Assembly: GCA_019137255.1 (NCBI GenBank) | Contig: WPDH01000067.1 | Coordinates: forward strand, 372,001-436,000 | Origin: Corinectria fuckeliana | Lineage: Eukaryota > Ascomycota > Sordariomycetes > Hypocreales > Nectriaceae | DNA length: 64,000 nucleotides | Direction of reading: 5' to 3' | In this document: piece after piece, positions 22,676 to 36,600 of the stretch | Layout of the letters: every line of letters starts with the position of its first letter | Numbering within the stretch: the stretch's first letter is position 1 | Made by a program: the position numbers and the translations under genes | Notes under the pieces: model-generated | Told to the model about the DNA's origin: nothing | Seen by the model: only the letters and a program-made list of their open reading frames with translations | Database searches by the model: none

Positions 22676-24157
22676 TTAGTGGCTAGGGGGCTGAGCTCCG
22701 TTTGCTGTGACCAGTCAGTTTCGTGTACATCCTCTTCACATCGATTCGTGCACAACTTACATTGGCTGTAGATTCCCTGGCTCTGCTGGGCGTAGGGTGA
22801 GTGAGGCTGGTAGCTGGGGTACATGTGGTTGTTATAGTCCTGCAAAGGCTGCTGGGGCACCCCCCCTGAAGGAGGCGGAGGGTACTGTGCGGGCTGATAA
22901 CCGATGGGAGGCAGCTGGACTGGCCGCGATCCAGGATACGTCGAGGTGGGAGTACCATCTGGGCCAGACTGATGGTCACCGCCGTTCTGAGCCTGAGCCT
23001 GGGCCTGGGCCTGGCGTTGACGTTCCTCCTCAGCCTTACGCTGAGCTTCCTCCTCCTTCTTCCTCTGCTTCCACTCCTTGCGGATCTCCTTGAATTCTAT
23101 GGATAACGGAAGTCAGCCAGCAGGGACAAACCGATGTAATGCATTCATGACTTACCCTCAGGAGTTCGCTTTTGTCCATGAGACTGCATCGTGACATGAG
23201 CGTTGAGGTGGTTCAGAGTACCATACGCTTTCTCACAGCCATTCCATCCACATTTGTACATTCGCTCAATTTCCTCATATCGTCTTCGAGGTCGCTTGTG
23301 CTGCTGTGCGCCAGGAATAGGGACAAAGGAGTAGACCTGAGATACACTAGGTCAGCTGCTGTGTGTAGGACCACGTCGATTGCCCAAACGCGATGCGACA
23401 ACAAAAGTTGTTACGTCCCCCAAACGCCATATCTCGTCATGACCCATGTTGGTGACATTGGCTAGTACCAACGCCCGACAGAGGTCATGAACATGCGCAA
23501 ATTGGGTCGCGTTCAACTCTCTGATGCGCAACTGTCGCTGCCCTTTCGGCTCATCATATTCTCACATACCTGGTTGGGTCGTTGTTGAGGGGGTGCCGAG
23601 GCAGGCGACTGGGCATAAACAGGATGGCCAGGAGTCAAGGGCGCGCCTCCGTGCTGGCCATATCCCGCCCAGTCTGGTCGCGGCTGCGCGTACATTCCGC
23701 CGCTGCTGGGATGAGAGTAGCTATGCGCCATGTCTGGGTTCGGCGCATAGGGCGAGTGCTGCCCGTAGGGATAAGTCGGACTCGGCGCGGCGATGGACGG
23801 ATCTATAGGTACATCGTTGTCAGACTTGGCCGGGTGGGCTTGATGGCTTCGCCCATCCTGCTGGGGCATAGACGGACTGTTCTGTTGTTGCGCCATACCT
23901 CCGCTGCTGGTGCTGCTGGCTGGATGGTATGTGCGCTGGATGTGCTCTGGGAAAGATCCTGATCGCGCTGATTGGGGATAGACACCGTACTCGGAGGTAG
24001 GAGTGGCCGAGGTGGAATAGTTAACTTCTTGCTTGACCGGGTATTGCGCAGCAGACGCGTGATCTGCGGTCGACTCTTCAGAATTGCTGTCGCCGAAGTT
24101 GCTTGGATAGGGCGAGGGCAAACCTGACTGCTGATACTCCGGGGCACTGCGTTCCAT
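22676..24157 (-). CDS. con7: C2H2 zinc-finger transcription factor Con7
   Basis: Nuclear transcription factor known in Magnaporthe and Fusarium to control conidiation, morphogenesis and cell-wall genes. Four exons: 24157-23570, 23336-23156, 23096-22761 and 22704-22676; 377 aa. Exon 1 encodes a Pro/Ser/Gln/Tyr-rich activation-type region. Exon 2 has VYSFVPIPGAQQHKRPRRRY, then the single finger YKCGWNGCEKAYGTLNHLNA with ligands C-x4-C-x12-H-x5-H, ending HVTMQSHGQKRTPE. Exon 3 opens with a charged helix (EFKEIRKEWKQRKKEEEAQR), then a (QA)n run and a Pro/Tyr/Gln-rich tail. The last exon is only nine codons plus two bases (SNGAQPPSH). The ATG at 24157 (MERSAPEYQQ) was chosen because upstream residues in the frame look non-coding. 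The upstream region is unusually long (12.4 kb to the next gene). Confidence 0.9.
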
Positions 24158-26024
24158 AGAGCTGGGGGGGAGCGGAGGAGCGTGTCTAAGGTCGCCTCGG
24201 AGCCGAGTTGGGTTTTTTGAGGAGTGAAGAGATGCGCGGCAGCAACAGCGTGGTGAGGTTTGTTGTGTTGGCACCAGGAACGTGCTACAGCTCCACGGGA
24301 CGGGTGATAGGGCGATGTCCGGGCAGGTTTAGCTTCCAGGCCCGCGTCAAGTTGGTGTTTGGTCCGGTAACAGGGGAAAGAAGGTGATGGCTGAGCGCTT
24401 GCAAAGAGACTCGCGGCGGCGCGGCGGTATATGTTGGCGGCGGCAAGTGGTAGCGCCGTTCGTGAGGCCAAGGGCAGGTTTATGGTTAAGTGCGTGATGC
24501 GAGGAGCTAGGCTCAGGTCTTGGGCGCGGATCTTGCTGGGGGGAGAGGAGGGGCTAGGCAAGGATGATTGCGCTCGTCCACGATCACAGAAGGTCGAAAG
24601 GCTAAGACTGAAGGTAGTGCTTGGGGAGCGCGACACTAATATAGTGCGATATTGAATCGGACTGGTAGTGGGTGGACTGTGCCGAGAATCCAGGTCCGAG
24701 AGAGTCTAGCGCCTGATTCCGAGATGGGTAAGGGGGTGCTAAAGTGTATCTAGCGACGAACACTGACTCTTGTCTGTTCTGAGCGACTCAGGACAGTGCA
24801 GGGGGGGGCGTGGGAGTGTGTCTGTCTGGGAACGCTTCTGTCGTGACGGGCACAACGAGACCAGGTGCGGGACCGAAGAATTTTATAGGGCCCTTGACCA
24901 AAATGAATGACGGAGTGATGGACAGGACAAGCTCCGCAACTTGGCGCGACCCAGCACTTCGATGTGATGTGGGACCGACTGGCAGTCAGCTAGACCTTGT
25001 ATGCGTTGAATGTGCGTCGAGCGTGCGTCGTCGACTGCAGTCTGCAAGCCCTGGGCAAGGCGACGAACTCTGGCAAATTCCCCTTGAGCAGCTGGAAGAT
25101 GGCGACTTCCAGGTGGCCGGTCCCAGGTGGGATCTTGCGAAGTGCGCTTATCGAGAGCCCGCGTGTGAGTGCGATGGCGTTGGCGTTGGATGCTGGTAGA
25201 GGAGGGGGGGTGCAAGAGTCGGGGTATTTCCGTCGTAGCGCAAGCAGATAGTGGAATTAGTTCACAGGTCCAAGTTGCGCAGACTAAAACTCCGCTGCGT
25301 CGAGGTAGATCACTCTGCCGAATGCACCCCACGTACGTGACCGGTGCCGGATCAGCCGCTGACTCGTGGCTCGAGCGAAAGCGGCGAGGGCGAGCAATTA
25401 CGGGTACGCAGAAAGAAGACGCCCGGTCGGGGTGTGCGAGGAGATAGAAGATGTGAGGTCGAAGGAAGCGGCGAGCGGCGAGAAGGCAAGGTGAAGAGTG
25501 GAGGTGGAAAAAACAGGAGGGTCGCGGGCTGGTGACTTGCGCTTTTCTGGCTAGCAGAAATTTGACGGCCAAGTGGTGAAGGAGCAGACGAACAGGAAAC
25601 CCTGTCCCCTGCCAACCTTCTGCGACCTGCGTCCTGCGTCCTGCTCCTTGCTGCTCGCTCCTGGGCCCTGGCCAGGTTCAGCACGACTAGAATTTGTGGC
25701 GGAGGGGACACTCGTAAAGGCTGGAAATGTGGCGATTGCAGTACGTTTGGGTGTGCCGGTTCATACGCAGGCAGCTGATGAGATGGATGTATACGTGTGC
25801 CGTCGTTGCTTTGTTTTCTGAGTCGGGCATCCCGTTTCGGCGAGTATCGTGGTCTCTGGATGCGATCGATGTCTCTGATGCCACGGCCATTCGGAGTGTA
25901 CAACCAGCAACAACAGCACCCAACCATCACGAAGCCGGCGCGCTGGAGTCGAATGGGGGTGGCCAGGTCGACCGGGGGGTGCCCTGCCCTGCTTCCCAAG
26001 CCCCCCTCTCCCAATCGCGCACCC

Positions 26025-26055
26025 ACTTGGGACTTGGGACTTGGGACTTGGGACT
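26025..26055. repeat. (ACTTGGG)n minisatellite
   Basis: 4.4 perfect tandem copies of the 7-bp unit ACTTGGG. Confidence 0.95.
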
Positions 26056-29000
26056 GCGATGTCTGAGCTGAGGGCTTGGGTGGAGGTCCCCAGTTTGCCA
26101 GTCCAGCGGCGAACGAGGAGGTTCGAGGGTGCAGGGCCACCAGGGCCACGGAATGCCCACGGCGGAAGCGACTCCTCCTCCACGACACACAGTGCGCAAA
26201 CGATTCCCCAAACTGCGACAGTCGATCTGCGGCCTTTTCCAGGACGAAGCCCAATCAGATAAAGGGTGGCTGGTCCCACCGTCGAGGAGGCGTCCAGGAT
26301 GGCTAGCAGAATGCAGCTCCGGGGCTTGGCTCCAAGTCCCCAAAGAGGGGTTAGGGTGCCGATTATCCTTCTCGCCAGCGAAATGCCAATGGGGGGGTTC
26401 TCCGTGACCAGAGAACGGGGCTCCGAAGCCTCGGGTGCCCGGATTGCCGCGGGGACAAGGCTCGCCGCCGTGGGAGAGAGATTGCGAGTGACCCCTTGTG
26501 ACCAGGACTGACTCAGGCAGGATACCGAGACCTGGGCAAGGTATGTTGATGCCTCAGAACGTGGCGGCGAGACTGTGAGGGTGTGCGAGAGCCCGGCGTG
26601 GTGGTTCCCGCCAGGCGCTAGTCGCAGTCGCGCGTGAACCAGGCTCGATGAGGATGGGAATATTCTCCGCGGCACGACTGTGTAACGAACGTCTTTGCTG
26701 CGGAACCACGCCAGTCTGTGCCTGAACTGACTCCTTGCGATGTGTGTCTATGATCTGGTATCGGGGAGCGTTGACGTGCATATCGCAGGCCTCTCAGGGC
26801 TGGCGCCGTCCACCGGGCTAGGTCTCGGTCCTGGGTCTTGGGCAGCGAATTGGAGGGATATTGCCGTGGGTTCAACTCTGCCCTAGATGGTGTGGTCTTC
26901 GGTCGCCCAGACGTCGTCGTCGCCCAGACATGGACACGAAGTCGACGGGCGCTGTTGGAAGCAACAGGCCCTCGGGCGACCACCAGATTGTACGAAGTAC
27001 GCCGCAACCTGCACCGTCGGATCAGCATCCCGTTGGTCTCTTCACCAACGCCTTGTGTCATGCCCGCGCTGGTGGTAACTAGAGCCCATGACACTGTGCT
27101 TCCGCCATCGTCAACAGTACCTCCACTATTGAGTATGATAGGTCGCCGCGGGCGAGATATCATAATCACAGACGTGACGGTGCACACCGCCGCCGCCGAC
27201 GAGGAGGATGGGAGAACGGAAGACATAAAGTACGATCAGTATGAGAGGGCGAGAGGCCACATCACACATCGGAGTTGATACCTGGAGAGTTTTTTCTTGC
27301 CTGCTGTCTCTAACTCAATGCGCCACGATATAACGACCCTGGTGGTTATCTCTGCATTAGCTCAGTGAGAAGGACGCGCCGTTGGTAGCGTCGCGTCGCA
27401 CCTCGCTGGTGACCCGTTCCATGACGGGCATGAGGTAGTCTAGCTCTCTGTATTTGTAAATGCCTGGGCTGTTTCGTAGACCAATTCCTGGTGCAGCCAC
27501 GATGAATGGCATGGGGTTTCTCAATATGAGTCTGCAAGTTTTCTTTTTTCGATGAGTCTGCTTTTGGCCATGTTGCAAATACTTTAGTTAGAGCATGCCC
27601 CAGAACCTTAACGGTGCACCTTCCCGTCCATGTCAGTTGCCTTAGTAAATACGTAAGGATACCTACTGAGTAAGTAGGGAAGGAGCTGGTCGCCGGAAAT
27701 ATCACGTTCTCGACTTTTGCTTCTGGTCTGTACTTTTTTGCTTTCCTTAATTCTCACCTCCCATTACCACTCTAGCGTACCACGCACGAATCTGAATTCC
27801 TTGCCAACGTCTTGCTGCAACAGCAATGTCCTTGTGACGACCACCCACAGCAGTTTGGTAAACCTGTTGGCTCCTGTCGGTTTGATATGTCGTCCTGTTT
27901 CCAGAATCCTGGCACGGTAGTGACGCCGTCCTAGTCGAATGATCTGTCATGGAATTTTTGGCGCAAACAAGATCTCAAGCGAACCGAACCTCCGGGATGA
28001 ACTAAGAAGCTTCAATGCCCCAAAGAGGCACAGTCGACCCATCTCGTTGGTGGACTCGCTAGGTACCTCGACTACCCCGTTTTGCCTGCGACCAACACCG
28101 ACAAGTGCCATCTGGGGCTCGCCTACTAGGCCTCAAGGGTCGGGGGAGACCATGTCCACGACTTCGACCACCTACACCGCGTCCGCCATGGGCAAATCGA
28201 TTCCACGTCGTCCGCTGCACAACCGCGGTGACGCAGTGACGCCGCAAATGCATTCACACGGGCGCCTGACCACATGCAGATGCTCCCCTGATGAACCAAT
28301 CCTGGACGGATGCTCGCCCAACGGGCACGAATTGGGCGGCAAGACACGCACAAGGAGCAGGGGGGTAGAGAAAACGACCGTCACTCATCATCATTGCCTT
28401 TGGCTGGAGGCTCGGAGGGTATCACTCGCCCGCAGGTCATCAGACCAACCTCGCTTTTTTTCTTTCTCGAAAACAACTGCATCACCTTCAGTCCTTGACC
28501 CCCGTCAGCGCGACAGACAGCAATGCGGTTCCATGTTGCACAATCGAATGGAACCTCTCCAGACGGCTCCACGTGTTGGACATGACTTTGTGCACCTTGA
28601 GTCTGCAAGCCAGTTCAACCAGTCTTGCCGGTCTAAAGTCGAGCTCACGTGGAGTATCCACTGATGCGCGGTCCATGCTGGTTCTAGGCCCCCCGGGATC
28701 AGTAGGTTAGCACTTGTTCGACACTCCGCGAAAATGCGACTTTTCTGCAGTCAGGTCATCAACCTAGGTCACCCACAGTCGCCCACAGTCACCCGCAGGG
28801 CCGCTCTGTTGGTCGGGTCGACGTCCAAAACGGGAAAATTAACGGGGGTCGAGTGCGCAGCAGTGCAGAAATCGTCAATCCTCCTGCAGCACGGTGCTGT
28901 GCCACACCCACGAACGAACTTCACCACCGCTCCGCCGATGATTAGTTCTCTGTACGAAGTACCTAGTCGATGGATGGCATGGCCGCTCTTTTCCTTCTTG

Positions 29001-31857
29001 GCTCGCTTGCAGGACACCCTCTTCGGATTCGATGAAACCCCATTCCCGACAGAAATCCGCTGCACCCGCCCATTATACTAAGGGTTTGATATCAAAGCCA
29101 TCTACCATCACCCCGGAATCGACTACCGGACACGTTCTCGGTCTAACGAAGGTCTCGCCCTGACGATACTTCTGTGGATTCCGACAACCCCAAGTGACGC
29201 GTTTAGCCCACAATCTTTGGTCAATAGCCCATGGAAGACGGCCCAGTTCCCTGTCACGCAATGTTGTCTATCTCAACCTCAGGCTCCACGGAGCATTGGC
29301 TCCATCGTTTTACAAGCAGGCATGCCCTGACTCGCTCATCGGTCTCAATCTCAATCAAGGCCTCTGAATGAGCCAGCCTCCTTCTCGACGCTAAAGCGGT
29401 GGGTTTTGTTTCTCCAGCCGCATCGCCGCCATCTTGAGTGGGCCTACACATATTTCTCCATGTTGTCTTCATAGCTTATCTCCGAGAGCGAGCAAGCGGC
29501 TACGAGGATTCTACTCGGAGATGCCCTCCGGTATGAATGCCGGCTCAGTAAATGTCATTGGCATGTCTCGGACTAAAAAGCCTGAAAAAGGGCCCCTACT
29601 CGAACTTCTTCAAGAGAGTTACCTCAGCTATTCTCTATTGGATTTCTGATTATATCATACATCCACTCTCATGCAGCCTCCCCCTGCCTTTCTTCTCCTT
29701 GACCGCCTCGCCGCACAGTGGCCCAACCGCCAGGGTGGGTGGTCTTTGCTTCAGTCTGGTAATGGAATCCTCCTGCGGGCACCCCTGGGCAAAAGTCATG
29801 GGGCCGCATAGAGGGCACGGACTGCCGGGAAAGGTCATCATTTACACCAGGTTATTATTGCAGGGGAAGATTGTCCAGGCTCTCCGGGATTAGGGACAGC
29901 CAAAGTCACCGTCGGAGACGCACTGTGATCAATCCCACCGAGCATCGGGCATATACGAATGCAAAGTACCGATTCACACCTCGTTGCGTATTCATCTCTC
30001 TTTACCTTGATGAACAGCCTGCAATCGCAGGTTGGAAGCGGGACCCTTCTGCGGACACAAGGAAAACACCTGCCATCCAGATACGGAGAAATAGTCATCG
30101 ACACATAGCGCTCCCTTCCTCCGGACGACGAGGAAGTTTGGGTGTATTCGCCCTTTTGGACCATCAAGATTGCCTATTACTATGATTGTCTGCATCATAA
30201 TTAGTGCTTGCAAGTCAATCTACATGAAGTAGTTCGCTACGATTCAGCATCAGATCCCCAACATCCAAGCGTTTCCCTCAGGTTCGTAGAGAACCCACTG
30301 GGCAGGATCCGCTCGGTGATTCAGCCCCTTCGGCTAACCACAAGAAGATAAACCGCGCCGAAAAGGCCCCCAAGCGCGGGTGTGAGCCTAGAGGCGAGGG
30401 CAGAGTCCAGCCCTCCCCCAAGTTCCCCACATATCCGAGGAAAGAGCCTGACCAGAGAGAAGACTTCTCTGTTGCCCAAGACAAACCTTGACTAGTGTCG
30501 TTCCGCCACTCTGGTCGGCACGACATAGCAATGATCGCGAACCACGCGCCACCGATCAGAAACGCAAGAGAGGTGAAAGGGTAGGAAGCAAAGGCCTGTG
30601 GTCGAAGATAATCTCAAAAGAGAAGCCTCTTCAAGATTCGCCTATACAATAGTCGCCTCCAAATCTAACTAGCCCGTTTTCCCCCATGGGAGTCCCACGT
30701 CTTCCGACGTACCAAATGTCTAGAAGAGTGGGAAACTCACAAATTCCACTAAGGTGAAATGATGGGATTCGGATATTAGGATCACTTCGTGCCATGATTG
30801 CAGATACGTATTTCCTAACATGTGCTTCATTCATAGTGGATATATGAACAATCAGATGGCTGACACAGGGAGAGAGGATGACAAATTGATGATTGAGACT
30901 GCGGATCAGGGTGAGTCGTGTCAATGCTTGGCGCTTGAAAAGGGGAGTGGCTGGTGGCCCGGCTTGGATGCTTTCCAAGGTGACAGTTATTAGTAGGTCC
31001 CACGTCCCCCAGATCTTGTCGATGCGGGTTGAAACTGATCTCAAGCGCATCGCGGCCCCAATGGTACCTATGTACTGCGTACTTGGCGTATCTACAGGCT
31101 TACCATGCTGCTGTCTAGGTCCAGGAGTGTGTAATCGCACAGTAACTTAGAGCGCCAACGCCAACGTCAAAACAGATGGGTACCGGCATCCCGGATGCTC
31201 AACAAGCCGGATGATACCCACCCTCCCAATTTCGCACGACAGCGACGGAGCCAGGGCCAATTGGAGAACCGTGGGCACATGAACTAGTGCGAGTTTTCTG
31301 GCATTAGCGGCGAGTTCGCAGCACGGACGAAGCCTAGAACCAAGGGGCTGATGAGTCGCTAGAATGTCACTTGCATCCAGGAACGTGCGAGACTACAGCA
31401 AGCCATGGGCTCTGGCGGTGGACGGCAGTCGGTTTTAGCCTGCGTCGACGGTGTCTTGAACCCCAGCAACGGTCAAACTAGTTTGGAGGCCGGGACGGCC
31501 ACGATCTCAAGGCTTCCCGTGGTTCTGGGAACCCCCCGCACGCCAGCTCTATGGTTTTGAACACTTTGCCGATGCAATAAAGGGTGGACAAATACGCCGA
31601 AGGTTGGCCGGCCGGCGGTGGGAGAAGAGCATCTACACAGGCTCCAGGTGTCGAAGGAAGACCTTTACTGGGCCAGGTGATCAGTCACCTGCTGATCTGC
31701 GAACCAATCTCAATTCCTCATGTCTCTGGGCACGTCTCCACCGCTGGACGAGGAAATCCAGATCTTGGTGGGCTGAGAGGGGTGCTAGTGATCTGCACGA
31801 CGGTGGACGACGCGAGCAGGCCCGTACGACTCAGCTCGCTAGCGCGTACCGACAGGG

Positions 31858-31925
31858 TTGGGTTCCTCTGGGCTGGGTCCCTCTGGGTTGGGTTGGGTCC
31901 CTCTCTCTGGGTCGGGTCCCTCTGA
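31858..31925. repeat. Imperfect GGGTCCCTCTGGGTTG-type tandem repeat
   Basis: Repeated GGGTCCCTCT blocks separated by GGGTTG/GGGTCG variants. It creates a spurious repetitive open frame. Confidence 0.8.
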
Positions 31926-33775
31926 GTTTGAACCTCTGGCACATTTCTCGGCAGTCGCCGGAGCGCTGGTCAGAAAAGGCTCTAGAGAGTGCGGAGATTG
32001 TACCCAGGCTGTTCTTCGGCACCGAGCTAACCAGGTCAGCGCTGTGCCAGTATTCGTACTTCGTACCTGGACACGGAGTACCAAATGAGGTATTCGTACG
32101 CACGCACACACTAATGACGGCTTCTTCCATTACGAGTGGGTTCTTCCCAACAAGGAGCCAAGCGCGTTGCGTCCAGATATGGCATGGCCTCATCTGGGAT
32201 GGCTTCATCCTGGGGAACCAGATGGGGGGGGGATACGCGAGCTGATGCCGGTGACGATCCTGCCTGGTTACCGTTCTGGAACCTCGAGGCTGAAGGAAAA
32301 CGACACCTTCCCGCCGAAGAAGAAAAGGAAGAAGGCTACAGCTGAAACTACTTGCAATTGCCTCTATGAGATGAGATGAGTCGACTCAACTGGCTGGGAG
32401 TTTGGGACAGGGCTCACGTTCCGTTACGATTATGGGCAGGTGTCGACAACGATTTACTTCGGGAGCCCCTGAAACCAAGACAGACGCGCGCGCACACACG
32501 CCTAGCGAAGACGCCCAGCCCGCGCCCCGAGGCAAAAACGGGCCTTGAGAGCGCGGCAGCCGCTGGGTGCGCAGGCCCAGCCACACGCACACAAGTCACA
32601 CAGACTCCAACTTCAACTGTTTTGGAGAAGCCAGCAGGCCGAGGCTGAAAGCTGCCTTCGTCATCCCTATTTCTGGAACTTATCCTCTCTCATCATTTAA
32701 TATTTGCCCAGGACATGGGCCCGGAACCAAACACCAACCCCGTGCTTACTGTGCTGGACTGCGCAGCCCGAGTGGGCTTAGAGGAGGGGTCCGAACACTT
32801 CCAGGTCCAGGACTTGAACGAAATTGGAAATGGTCAAACGAGTCTCCGGGGTTGTGAAATATCAGAACAGAGGATGCCGTCGGCAATGCCCATCTGGCAC
32901 CTCAAATCCGCCACCGACGTAATACTCATTGAGCGCTGAATCGCACGCTCGGAATTTCCCAACACTTGGGCGTGAGACATTGTCATTGGGAGACCCACGA
33001 TGAACAGGACTCTCTGCGTACCAGATCAGACTCCACTCGAAAGGGCGGCCGCGCGCGAGAGACGGCTGGCCGGATCCAGCAGCATGGGCTATTCAGGAGG
33101 TGGATCTTGCTAGTACCCGGAACCGCATTAACGAGGATGGCCTTTTAGCGTCGCTGGGCCATGGTTCGTGAGAGCGAGAGCGAGAGCAAGACCGACCTGG
33201 CAGTCGGCCTGGCTATCGCGGCTCGGTTGCGTGCGCGGCGGTGATCCGGTTTTTCCCTGACCCAGGGCCAGGAGCGGCCGATGCACTGGATGAACTCAGA
33301 GACTCAAGCATCTATTATCTAACATCTAGCATCTAATAATTAGATTAGGCCCTTGACGTCGATACCTTGCCCTGACGTATCTAGGTAACCCTTGCATCCC
33401 AAAGGAGGATGCCGCTGTTGCCAGTCAATGTTTTCCCTTTCAGTGATGCATCGGAGGGATGGAAGAGGCCAGCCAGCGATTGGCAGAGTTCAGCAGATGC
33501 GATCGAATAATGACAGGTCGCGGTGTGTGAAGCTGCGGTGAGCGAGCAGGAAGAAGGAAGAACTCGGAGACAAGAATGTCAATAGGCGAACTTGGATTAT
33601 GGGGCCAAGGCATAGGATGACGGGCAACGTCGACCGCATAACACAAGGGGGGGGATGTGAGGAGGTCTTCCATCTGCTTGTCTCAGTTGGACCAGAGAGG
33701 CAGGTGAGGTCCGCGCCCGGACAGAGAGTCATCGGAAGGTGAGGGAGGTCTGGATCGAGACGATACGATACAGTA

Positions 33776-33832
33776 TTACAGCTATAACACGACCACGACA
33801 CGACCACGACACGACACGACCACAACACAACA
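33776..33832. repeat. CACGA-rich minisatellite
   Basis: Irregular tandem ACACGACC/ACACGAC units in a 57-bp stretch. Confidence 0.8.
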
Positions 33833-34304
33833 GAGCAAATCTGCCCGTCTGTCTGTTCGTCTCGGCCTCGACCTCTTTCGGTCTGCCTGGGCAACTGCAC
33901 ACCTCCGCACCGACCGACATTGGACTCGTGTGTATATGCTTGCGACTGGATGGCTGGAGGAGCCGACCTGGGGGAACAGGGGGCGCCAACATCAGAATGA
34001 CAGATTCTGCCTAAGCTACTGTGCCGCGGACACACGGCCCTCGGGACAAAACAACTGCAGAGAAAGGCGATTCAGGTCAAGCAAGCTCCTACGGGCTCCC
34101 ACATTCCTGGGAATGTCGGCTAGCTCACTCTTGCTCACTGGCCCACTCCCTTTCGGTACAGCATGGTCCTCCACATCTTCCAAGGATCCCTCCCCCCCCC
34201 GGGCCCCTTTTCTCACCACGCACTCCCCTCTATCCCTGTCTGTCTCCCTGTGTGTCTGTCGGTGGTTGTGGGTGTATGCGTGTGCGTGCATGCCCAACCC
34301 GTAC

Positions 34305-34400
34305 CGCACCGTAACCGCAATCACAACCGCGACCGCTACCGCTACCGCAACCGCAAGCAATCGCAGGCGCAGACAGCAGACAGCAGACCGCAGACAACAG
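34305..34400. repeat. Imperfect ACCGCN / CAGACA repeat
   Basis: Hexanucleotide-like CCGCNA units (34305-34355) run into CAGACA/GCAGAC units (34365-34400). It accounts for Ala/Val- and Arg-rich segments in long but unconvincing ORFs on both strands. Confidence 0.8.
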
Positions 34401-36600
34401 ACGCAGACAGCGCAGACCAACAATGTCGTCAGCCATCTCGCCCATGCCTCCCCCGATATCTCCTTGCTGCGGTTCTCATATTCGTATCGTTTGCCTTTGC
34501 AAGGCCGGATTACATAGTCCCGCCCTCCGAAGATTTTCGGCCCCCTTTCGCTTGTCGAGGTTGAGTGCCGGCCGGTGCGCCTTTCTTTCGACCTTCCCCC
34601 CCTGTCCCACTGGGTGCTGGGATGCGTTGTTTTTTGCTCGGTGCAAAGGGTCGAGACGGGCCATGTCCTCCGACGTACCTTCGTAGATGCAAGCCTCTTT
34701 CGGCGAATGCCTTCCCGGGCCCGGCGATCTGTAATTCTTGGGGAAAGAAGGTTTTTCCCAGCGGGCGTGGCGAAGAGGGCGTCTCGGTCAGCGCGAAGAC
34801 GGAAAAGTCTACTCGTCGAGCTGCCATACTCACTTAAGGGAACATGGCGCGGCAATCTCGCCGTGTGTTGCCATGAATACTTGGTGTTGAGCCGTCGCAC
34901 GCCTCAGCCATGAATTTCAAAGTTGCCCTCAAGGCCGCTAGTCTTGCCTCCCTCAGCTTAGGGAGGCGGGTAGGTAGGTTGACGATCATCGCGCTTTTTT
35001 CTCTACCCTGTAGCCTGCGATGGACGAATTTTTTTAAAACAATTTTCAAATAGCCGTCGTTTTGTATATGAGTCAAAGGGTTGATTATGTCCTGGACGTT
35101 TATGACCGTGGCGTGCTACTCTGTAGTATTTATCGTCTTCAGTTCTCGCGTATTGACGAGATGCAGGAGGCAGTGGTGCAATGTCAAGTGATTGCTTTGC
35201 AACTTTTTACTCTATTATCACTCCTACTTATCTACATGTTAGCGTGATGCCACTCAACATATGACATTTATCAATCAAGTCCAAGGGGAATCATAACATT
35301 GCAAGTGCCAGAAACAGGGGCAACTGATATGTTCGTGTGTAACTGGCTCTGAAATCTTTACTTGAAAACAACCACCAAATAATGCGACAAGTCTTTGGAA
35401 TCTACCATCGATGTGCTAGAGACCAAGGAAAAACCACCCGGGCTAGTTTCGCCGTTGCATGTCTACGTCCACACCGTCTCGCCAAGGAATAAGCACAGAG
35501 AACACGACAAGAAATCAAAAAGCGGCGCTTTGAAAAACCACAGCCTAGCCGAAGTCCCCAGCACCAAAACTGCAAAGAACACTTGTTCAGGTTTGCGGCT
35601 TTCTACGCTCAGCCTCCGTATCCAAGGGGCCCTTCTCCCTGTCTGAGACGGATGGGTTTGGAAGACCGGTGATTAGTTGGGAAGTGGCGGTTCGAGTGAA
35701 CGAGTGCAGGCTTCGTTGGAGGGGAAGAACAGATTCAGGTCCGAGTGAGCTCTAGAGCAATGGGCGGAAAGCAACCACAAGTGAATTTCGAAATCAATCG
35801 GTATCATTACAATAAAGGTTGCCGAAGTGAGCAAGTCCAGTGCCATCATAACGACCTACCTAGAGGTGTTGAATTGGTTATGAGTGGACTTCACCCGCAA
35901 CGGCGCAGTGTTGGTGGGTCACGAGACAAGCACGGGGGCTTCATTCTTTCGGCTTGCGAGGCGCTGCAGCATGGGGTCACTCTTGGTGCTTTGTGCACAC
36001 GACGAATCAATCTTAAAAGGCCGACGGAGATAATACAGTAAACACTAGACATGAGACGACGCAGACAGAGTGTACTTCTGAATCAGGTTCCGTTATTGTA
36101 CTGCGTAGCTACAATACTTCTATCAACTTGACTGACGACATGGTTGGGCGCAACCCCTGTCTCAGTTTAAGCAATCCTTTGCTTGTCTTGACCCAGCGTC
36201 AAAGTCACCGATGTCGCAGCTGCAAGATACCTCAACTTCCTCACCTTCCAGACTGATGACAATCTAAAGCCATTACTTAGGAGCAACAAAAAGAGAAAAA
36301 TCAAAATATGCCGTTTAGAAAATGCATCCCAAAGCGGGACGCGAAGCAACCCGTAATCCAGACCCACGTGCTGTGAGTCAAATGTCTAATCGAACCACAC
36401 CTGCCCTCTCTAACAAACGCCGTTGGTGTCATGTGCTTTTCAGGAAGACCGAAGGGTCCCTAGTACGTCAGGGTCCTTGGTATCAAGAGTGGGCTGCAGC
36501 CCCCGAGGTCGACGTCAACTCTACCACCGACGGTTTCCCATTGTCATATTGTTGGCGTTGGCTGCAAGGCCAGTCAGCTCGAGAGGGTGTTTTCCGTGCT

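Larger units (their letters stand above)
24158..36600. other. 12.4-kb gene-poor region between con7 and dbp2
   Basis: No ORF here shows a recognisable domain, consistent codon use or plausible splice structure. It contains three exact GTACGAAGTAC/GTACTTCGTAC palindromes (26990, 28952, 32056) and several minisatellites (26025-26055, 31858-31925, 33776-33832, 34305-34400). A CT/GA-rich leader-like zone lies 24.2-25.6 kb, upstream of con7. GC content is similar to the rest, unlike AT-rich RIP-mutated repeats. It may hold the con7 5' UTR/promoter and non-coding transcripts. That is inference. Confidence 0.55.

Noticed and set aside
25352..26675. Overlapping 300-aa minus-strand ORFs upstream of con7
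   Set aside because: They run through the ACTTGGG minisatellite in more than one frame and have no conserved features.
27350..27425. tRNA-like A-box (TAGCTCAGTGAGA)
   Set aside because: No GGTTCGAAT-type B box at the right distance and no acceptor-stem pairing.
27939..28664. 241-aa plus-strand ORF in the gene-poor region
   Set aside because: No recognisable motif, no promoter-like tract or splice partners, and composition typical of chance ORFs in GC-rich DNA.
31604..32245. 213-aa ORF with GWVPLG repeats
   Set aside because: Translation of the GGGTCCCTCT minisatellite; no independent support.
34016..34900. 294-aa minus-strand ORF
   Set aside because: It crosses the ACCGCN/CAGACA repeat, has Arg/Ala/Val low-complexity composition, overlaps equally long ORFs on the other strand and shows no domain.
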